Shown here piece by piece: positions 58,892 through 64,000 of a stretch of DNA of 64,000 nt (the stretch's first letter is position 1; each line of letters opens with the position of its first letter). A program made the position numbers and the translations under genes. The notes under the pieces were generated by a model. That model ran no database searches. It was not told the DNA's origin and saw nothing but the letters and a program-made list of their open reading frames with translations. This DNA is from Sphingobacterium kitahiroshimense (GTDB lineage Bacteria > Bacteroidota > Bacteroidia > Sphingobacteriales > Sphingobacteriaceae). The stretch is taken from positions 3,658,001-3,722,000 of the forward strand of contig NZ_JAOQNK010000001.1 in NCBI RefSeq assembly GCF_025961315.1, given 5' to 3'.

Positions 58892-60121
58892 ATGGAATAC
58901 GAAATAATACGCTTATCCAATGGTATCCGTGTGGTTTTTCAACCGCAAAACCTACCGATTACACATGCTTGTATGTTAATCAATGCAGGGTCAAGAGATG
59001 AAAAAGAAGGTAAATTTGGCGTTGCACATTTTATTGAGCACCTACTTTTTAAAAGAACTGAACGTAGAAGTACGAATCAGATTTTAAACCATTTGGAAGC
59101 TGTTGGTGGAGATCTTAATGCCTATACGACAAAAGAATATACATGTGTACATGCATCATTTTTGACCCCGTATTTGGATAAAGCTTTAGATCTATTTGAG
59201 GATATCTTTTTTCATTCGACTTTTCCTGAGGAGGAATTAGATAAAGAGAAATCGGTTATTGTCGATGAAATGGCTTCTTATCTGGACAGTCCTGAAGAAT
59301 CTATTGTAGATGATTTTGAAGATCTATTATTCAAAGGAGCTGGTTTGGGGCATAATATACTCGGTCTTGAGGATCAATTGTTGGCACTTACAAAAAGCGA
59401 TATTCATGATTTTATTCAGTCAAATTACGATACAAATGAAATCGTGATTTCGATTACAGGAAATTATACGGTTAAACAGGTCGAAAGGCTTGCCAATAAA
59501 ATTTTTGCATCCGTTGCTGAAAATAAAATTCAGCGGGAGAGGAATGATGTTGTTGCGGTGCCTGTATCGCATGTCGAGATTCCTAAACCAATTAATCAGG
59601 TCCATTATATGGTCGGTGCACATGCATATAGTTTTAGAGACGACCGAAAAACAGGTTTATTGTTATTAAATAATATGCTGGGAGGAATGGGGATGAGTTC
59701 GATATTGAATCTTTCCATTCGTGAAAAATATGGAATAGCTTATACAATCGAATCTAATTATACCATGTTTTCAGATTCGGGCTTATTTAGTATTTATTTG
59801 GGAACAGATGAAGAAAAGATAGAGAAAGCAAAAACACTTGTTTTTAGGGAGCTTAATAAATTTTGTGAAAAGGAGATGAGTGCTGTACAGCTTCAGAAAG
59901 CAAAACGCAAATTTATCGGTCAGATCGCACTTTCAGAGGAAAACAGGATGAGCATGATCATTGCTGCGGCAAAGAATGTGATGGACTACAACCAGATTAT
60001 TGAACTAGATGTTATTATTGATAAAATAAAAGCGATTTCAACGACAGAATTATTGGAAACATCACGGGAGATTTTAGATCCCGCTCGCATGACATCACTG
60101 AGTTTTGTTCCTGAATCTTAG
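58892..60121 (+). CDS. M16-family zinc metallopeptidase
   Basis: 409 residues with the inverted zinc motif HFIEH (46-50) and the distal Glu at 126 (VIVDEMASYLDSPEES), the exact spacing of active M16 subunits. The C-terminal half repeats the fold without the motif (YGIAYTIESNYTMFSDSGLF, the R/Y-containing substrate loop). No signal peptide, so probably cytosolic, like B. subtilis MlpA/YmxG-type processing proteases. Confidence 0.93.
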   Translation: MEYEIIRLSNGIRVVFQPQNLPITHACMLINAGSRDEKEGKFGVAHFIEHLLFKRTERRSTNQILNHLEAVGGDLNAYTTKEYTCVHASFLTPYLDKALDLFEDIFFHSTFPEEELDKEKSVIVDEMASYLDSPEESIVDDFEDLLFKGAGLGHNILGLEDQLLALTKSDIHDFIQSNYDTNEIVISITGNYTVKQVERLANKIFASVAENKIQRERNDVVAVPVSHVEIPKPINQVHYMVGAHAYSFRDDRKTGLLLLNNMLGGMGMSSILNLSIREKYGIAYTIESNYTMFSDSGLFSIYLGTDEEKIEKAKTLVFRELNKFCEKEMSAVQLQKAKRKFIGQIALSEENRMSMIIAAAKNVMDYNQIIELDVIIDKIKAISTTELLETSREILDPARMTSLSFVPES

Positions 60122-60249
60122 TGTTTAATTTTTTTATTCCTTAAAGGAATTTAAGAGATGCATAAACGGATTGACTGTATACGATTTCATGAATTAAAAT
60201 ATTAAAGTATAGGTAACGCGTACAGCTTCTGATATTCGACTTTATGATA

Positions 60250-60280
60250 TTGTATATAAAAGACAATTTATCTAAGTTTG
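60250..60280 (+). promoter_or_regulatory. fabD promoter
   Basis: TTG (60250-60252), 20 bp, TAAGTTTG (60273-60280): full Bacteroidetes consensus, 25 bp before the ATG. Confidence 0.75.
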
Positions 60281-60305
60281 TGCATTAGAACAGATAATTT
60301 TAAAT

Positions 60306-61196
60306 ATGAAAACAGCATATGTATTTCCTGGTCAAGGCGCTCAATTCGTAGGAATGGGGCAGGACCTGTATAATCTGAATGAAGAAACAAAAGCTTTATT
60401 TGAAAAAGCAAACGATATATTAGGGTTTCGTATTACCGATATTATGTTTGCAGGAACTGATGAGCAGCTGAAACAGACCAACGTTACTCAACCAGCGATT
60501 TTTTTACATTCAGTGATTTTAGCGAAAGCCTTGGGAGATCAATTTCAACCTGATATGGTTGCAGGTCATTCTTTAGGTGAGTTTTCTGCTTTAGTATCAG
60601 CGGGAGCTTTGTCTTTTGAGGATGGATTGAAATTAGTGTCACAACGTGCTAACGCGATGCAAAAAGCTTGTGAATTGGAGCCTTCCACTATGGCTGCGAT
60701 TTTAGGTCTTGAAGATGCTGTTGTGGAGGATATTTGTGCAAAAGTGGATGATGTAGTGGTTGCGGCAAATTATAATTGTCCAGGTCAATTGGTAATTTCT
60801 GGCTCTATCGCCGGAGTAGATAAAGCTTGTGCGCTTTTGACCGAGGCTGGCGCTAAACGTGCTTTGAAATTAAATGTTGGCGGTGCTTTTCACTCTCCAT
60901 TGATGGAGCCGGCTAAAGTTGAGCTACAGGCAGCAATCGAAGCGGTTGAAATTAACACGCCGATTTGTCCTGTTTATCAAAATGTGGATGCAAAGCCATA
61001 TACAGATGCAGCAACGATAAAAGAGAATTTGATCGCACAGTTAACTGGTGCAGTACGTTGGACTCAAACAGTTCAAAATATGTTAGCAGACGGAGCAGAA
61101 GCTTTTGTCGAAGTAGGCCCGGGCAATGTGTTACAAGGTTTGGTGAAAAAGGTGAACCGTCAGGTACAGACTTCTGCAGCAAGTATTGCGGAGTAA
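60306..61196 (+). CDS. fabD: Malonyl-CoA:ACP transacylase
   Basis: Loads malonyl groups onto acyl carrier protein for fatty acid synthesis. 296 residues. FPGQGAQ (7-13), nucleophile Ser 89 in GHSLGE, Arg 114 in SQRANAMQ (binds the malonyl carboxylate), His 196 in GGAFHSPLM and VGPGNVLQGL near the C-terminus. Stands alone rather than in a fab operon. Confidence 0.96.
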   Translation: MKTAYVFPGQGAQFVGMGQDLYNLNEETKALFEKANDILGFRITDIMFAGTDEQLKQTNVTQPAIFLHSVILAKALGDQFQPDMVAGHSLGEFSALVSAGALSFEDGLKLVSQRANAMQKACELEPSTMAAILGLEDAVVEDICAKVDDVVVAANYNCPGQLVISGSIAGVDKACALLTEAGAKRALKLNVGGAFHSPLMEPAKVELQAAIEAVEINTPICPVYQNVDAKPYTDAATIKENLIAQLTGAVRWTQTVQNMLADGAEAFVEVGPGNVLQGLVKKVNRQVQTSAASIAE

Positions 61197-61206
61197 TTAC
61201 TTTAAG

Positions 61207-61250
61207 AATAAATAGAAAAAGTCGCCCATAGGCGGCTTTTTCTATTTATT
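61207..61250. terminator. Bidirectional terminator, fabD / RDD gene
   Basis: 20-bp stem (61207-61226 with 61231-61250, one G-U pair) around a CATA loop, containing A5 and T5 runs. It ends both convergent genes. The right arm carries the last codons and stop of the RDD gene. Confidence 0.85.
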
Positions 61251-61967
61251 ACGGAATAAGATATAATGATCTTTCATGACTTGATTGACAAAATCATTAG
61301 GATGCATCGTTGATTTAACATCCATAATGTTTTCTAGTTTCTGAGTAAGGGCTAAAAGAATATTGTAGTCTTTCCTTCTGACAGCGCCATCGTAAATCTC
61401 CTTTACCTTATTTGCATCTTGATCGCTCAATTTAATTACTTGCGGAAAGATGATGTCTTTTTCTGATGGGACATCCTCAAAGATGGTCTGTTGTAGGTTT
61501 AATTTTGCTTTTAAACTAATGACAGATGTCTCACCGGATAAATCGCCAATACGTTGTCCATATTTGGATAGGGCAATTGAAGTAATTGCAATCCCGCCCA
61601 TACACATCCAGATATCAACCAGAGAAAATGTCCAACGGGCAAAATATTGATAAAAGTTGGCGCGGGTTCCGTCGATCTTAACCACTTTAATTTTCATGAT
61701 TTTCTTTCCTATGCTTTGTCCTGACATTGCGGTTTCCATAACAAGAGGATACAAGAGGGCGGGAAGTGTCAATAATGATAGAATACCAAAGAATAACCAG
61801 GAATCTCCCATATTAATATGGAAAGAGTCAAGAATGACAATTATTAAGATATAATAAACAAGAATAATAAAGTAATCAATAGCAAAAGCAATAATTCTAG
61901 AACCTAATGAAGCTAAATTGTATTCTATTTTTACGTTCTGTGGAGTATTTATTAATAGTTTATTCAT
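61242..61967 (-). CDS. RDD-family membrane protein
   Basis: 241 residues. The RDD domain begins with ASLGSRIIAFAIDYFIILVYYI (the R..D pair), followed by further helices and SGQSIGKKIMKIKVV. The C-terminal about 80 residues are soluble. Function of RDD proteins is mostly unknown; roles in transport or salt stress have been proposed. Divergent from a SpoIIM-like gene across 33 bp, whose promoter overlaps this start codon. Confidence 0.88.
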   Translation of the reverse strand: MNKLLINTPQNVKIEYNLASLGSRIIAFAIDYFIILVYYILIIVILDSFHINMGDSWLFFGILSLLTLPALLYPLVMETAMSGQSIGKKIMKIKVVKIDGTRANFYQYFARWTFSLVDIWMCMGGIAITSIALSKYGQRIGDLSGETSVISLKAKLNLQQTIFEDVPSEKDIIFPQVIKLSDQDANKVKEIYDGAVRRKDYNILLALTQKLENIMDVKSTMHPNDFVNQVMKDHYILFRNK

Positions 61968-61974
61968 ATATTTG
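61967..61974 (+). promoter_or_regulatory. -7 element of SpoIIM-like operon
   Basis: TATATTTG, exact consensus, 26 bp before the ATG at 62001. Its first base is also the first base of the start codon of the divergent RDD gene. Confidence 0.6.
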
Positions 61975-62000
61975 AAATAGCCGGTTTAAAATTTATATTC

Positions 62001-62963
62001 ATGAGAGAAGCATCATTCATCGAGCGAAATAAGGAAAAATGGTTGTCAATTGAAAATAATTTATCCATTCATGTTGATGTTAATCCCGATGAACTGGCGT
62101 CAAATTATATTGAACTCACCAATGACTTAGCCTATGCACAAACTTTCTATCCAGAAAGTAGGACAAAAGATTATTTAAATGAGTTGGCCATTTTAGCACA
62201 TCAAAAAATATATAAAGATCAGAAAGCTTCTGAAAATAAACTTAAGCATTTTTTTTCATATGAAATACCTTATGCTGTTTGGGAAATGCGGCGGCCGTTG
62301 TTGTTTTCTTTTTTGATTTTTCTTTTGGCGAGCATTATTGGGTTTTTATCTGCTCACTATGATGAAAATTTTGTGCGGTTAATTTTAGGAGATGCCTATG
62401 TCGATCAGTCCATTGATAATATCCGAAAAGGGGATCCTGCTGCCATTTATGCATCAGGGAATAATTTTGGATCTGCACTAGCGATCACCATTAATAATGT
62501 AAGGGTAGCTTTTTTAGCTTTTACGTTTGGTGTTTTTTTTAGTGTGGGAACGGGTTATATTCTTTTCTCTAACGGTATCATGTTAGGTGCATTTCATTAT
62601 ATGTTTTATGAATACGGGGTTTTACAAAAGGCGATGTCTGCCATTTGGATACACGGAACTATAGAAATTTCTGTTATTATCATAGCAGGAGGTTGTGGTT
62701 TAATGTTAGGTAATAGTTTCTTGTTCCCAAAATCATATAGTAGAATGGAAGCCTTTATTCGAGCGGCAAAATTATCAATGAAGGTTTTAGCGAGTACAAT
62801 TCCATTTTTTATACTTGCTGGTACATTAGAGGGGTTTGTTACCCGTTACTATCATATTTCTATGACCATGTGCTTGCTGATCATAATAATTACATTGGTG
62901 ATGATTTTATATTATTATATTCTACGTCCTTTTCAATTAGCTAAAATCAATCAATGGAAATAA
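62001..62963 (+). CDS. SpoIIM-like (DUF95) membrane protein
   Basis: 320 residues: soluble N-terminus to about 98, then six or so helices (LLFSFLIFLLASIIGFLSA to MCLLIIIITLVMILYYYIL). The family core includes NNVRVAFLAFTFGVFFSVGTGYILFSNGIMLGAFHYMF and IHGTIEISVIIIAGGCGLML. Named after sporulation protein SpoIIM, but this phylum does not sporulate; the real role is unknown. The next gene overlaps by 10 bp. Confidence 0.88.
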   Translation: MREASFIERNKEKWLSIENNLSIHVDVNPDELASNYIELTNDLAYAQTFYPESRTKDYLNELAILAHQKIYKDQKASENKLKHFFSYEIPYAVWEMRRPLLFSFLIFLLASIIGFLSAHYDENFVRLILGDAYVDQSIDNIRKGDPAAIYASGNNFGSALAITINNVRVAFLAFTFGVFFSVGTGYILFSNGIMLGAFHYMFYEYGVLQKAMSAIWIHGTIEISVIIIAGGCGLMLGNSFLFPKSYSRMEAFIRAAKLSMKVLASTIPFFILAGTLEGFVTRYYHISMTMCLLIIIITLVMILYYYILRPFQLAKINQWK

Positions 62964-63868
62964 ATTTCGAATTTCAGAAGGAACGTAAAATTGGCGATTT
63001 TTTACAGAGTTTTATCGATTTGTTAAAAATTGTTTTGGGTCATTTTGTCGGAACAGTTTTTAGTGTTTCTATTATACCCTTGAGTATCACGACAATCCTC
63101 TATTACTATTTATCTACAAAAATTACATTTTCATCCGAAAGTGATTCCTTTGAAGATCTTAACGTGTACTTATGGGTAAGTCTTCTGTGTGTTACTATCC
63201 TATTATTAGGATTATACATTTACGGTATCTGCATCGAATATTTTATTTTATTGAAGAATCAAAAAAATACGGACTTTACAGGTAGAGATTTATTGAACGC
63301 ATTTCGAAACCACATCGGTATGTACGTGAAGTTTTTCTTCGCGTCTATGTTGGTCGTCTTAATAATTGGTATTCCCGCGGGAATAGCTATGATTATTCTC
63401 ATGTTTATTCCTTTGTTTGGCAGCTTTGCGATTGGAATCTTATTTTCAATAATTGGATTGTGGTTTTTCTGCTCGTTCTTGTTTTATCGGGAAGGATATT
63501 TTTCTTTGACGACGACTTTTTTAGAGACATTTAATGTCATTCGAAAGAATATTGTTCAATATGGTATTGCCACTTATATTGTTAGTTTCATTTTTCAAGT
63601 AGTCATGATGATGTTGACTTTCATTCCAGGATTAATCATCGGGCTAATTTCCTATAATTTCTTGGAATTTGATAGCTCTTTTTTCGATGGATCTTTTGGG
63701 AAAATGTTAATGACCATAGGAGCGCTCCTTGTAACTCTTCTGACAATTTTTTTATATATGGGAGGTGTTCTGGCAAATGGGATCATCTACGAAACGGCGA
63801 AAGATTTTAAATATGGCGATCGTATCTATGCGATGATTGCAAATTTGGGAGGGAAAAATGATGAATAG
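62954..63868 (+). CDS. Multi-pass membrane protein of unknown function
   Basis: 304 residues with about six membrane helices (for example VSLLCVTILLLGLYIYGICIEYFILL, MLVVLIIGIPAGIAMIILMFIPLF, TIGALLVTLLTIFLYMGGVLANGIIYETA). Not recognised beyond resemblance to hydrophobic proteins that accompany RDD/SpoIIM genes. Overlaps its neighbours by 10 and 11 bp, so it is translationally coupled. Confidence 0.8.
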   Translation: MEINFEFQKERKIGDFLQSFIDLLKIVLGHFVGTVFSVSIIPLSITTILYYYLSTKITFSSESDSFEDLNVYLWVSLLCVTILLLGLYIYGICIEYFILLKNQKNTDFTGRDLLNAFRNHIGMYVKFFFASMLVVLIIGIPAGIAMIILMFIPLFGSFAIGILFSIIGLWFFCSFLFYREGYFSLTTTFLETFNVIRKNIVQYGIATYIVSFIFQVVMMMLTFIPGLIIGLISYNFLEFDSSFFDGSFGKMLMTIGALLVTLLTIFLYMGGVLANGIIYETAKDFKYGDRIYAMIANLGGKNDE

Positions 63869-64000
63869 ATATTTTTTTGTTATTCTTTTATTTTTCACGA
63901 CAGCTAGCTATGCAAATAAAGACTCTATGCGTATGGCTATGCCGAGTATAGATACATTAAAGCAAAGTCGCGTCGATATTTGGAACAAGAATTTGTTTCA
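63858..64000 (+). CDS. Exported protein, N-terminal part only (window edge)
   Basis: 47 codons before the window ends, no stop. Starts MMNRYFFVILLFFTTASYA, a signal peptide, followed by NKDSMRMAMPSIDTLKQSRV. In related genomes the gene after SpoIIM-like and membrane proteins often encodes a DUF4129-type protein, but the visible part is too short to assign. Starts inside the end of the preceding gene. Confidence 0.75.
   Translation, partial: MMNRYFFVILLFFTTASYANKDSMRMAMPSIDTLKQSRVDIWNKNLF

Overview
The window is chromosomal DNA from a member of the Bacteroidota, most likely a Sphingobacterium or close relative in the Sphingobacteriaceae. This rests on the 16S rRNA sequence, the AT-rich coding style, Bacteroidetes-type promoters (TAnnTTTG at -7, often TTG about 20 bp upstream), few Shine-Dalgarno sequences, and family-typical neighbourhoods such as bamD-rpoZ-coaBC. 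I see no phage, insertion sequence, CRISPR array or plasmid gene.

Layout. (1) 229-5971: rRNA operon (two leader promoters, 16S, tRNA-Ile, tRNA-Ala, 23S, 5S). (2) 6000-6967: gene-free spacer, then tRNA-Pro. (3) 7083-13352: a complete D-glucuronate catabolic cassette. Divergent operons eda-kdgK (minus) and SDR fructuronate reductase-uxuA-uxaC (plus) are followed by a convergent LacI-family regulator. Together they convert glucuronate via fructuronate, mannonate, KDG and KDPG to pyruvate and glyceraldehyde-3-phosphate. (4) 13487-19464: a second, near-identical rRNA operon in the same orientation, carrying an extra tandem 5S gene. (5) 19630-25081: tripartite RND efflux operon. (6) 25119-28218: AHSA1-like protein; coaBC, rpoZ and bamD on the minus strand. 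(7) 28448-33545: NifU-like protein, a small exported protein, and the minus operon TPR protein-aroE-MBL hydrolase-LolE/FtsX-like permease. (8) 33721-40022: OmpA-like porin; phosphate block (PiT permease, DUF47 protein, PhoR-like kinase); phosphatidylserine decarboxylase; MORN-like protein. (9) 40045-49217: polA and rsgA divergent, an unrecognised exported two-gene operon, and an AsmA-like protein. (10) 49297-64000: KtrB/KtrA potassium uptake, YfhO-like membrane protein, rnhB, outer-membrane beta-barrel protein, GNAT, M16 protease, fabD, and an RDD/SpoIIM-like membrane module cut by the window edge.

Most protein genes are conserved housekeeping genes. The parts most worth a second look are: the metabolic cassette bracketed by two direct rRNA operons; the confinement of the differences between those operons to the leader; the tandem 5S gene with a compensatory base pair; a near-consensus parS site at 49225-49240; 11-bp phased TTAACA repeats upstream of the phosphate operon; two promoter/start-codon geometries that predict leaderless mRNAs; and convergent genes whose terminators lie over each other's stop codons.

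All coordinates of short motifs were counted by hand and may be off by a base. No database search was run.
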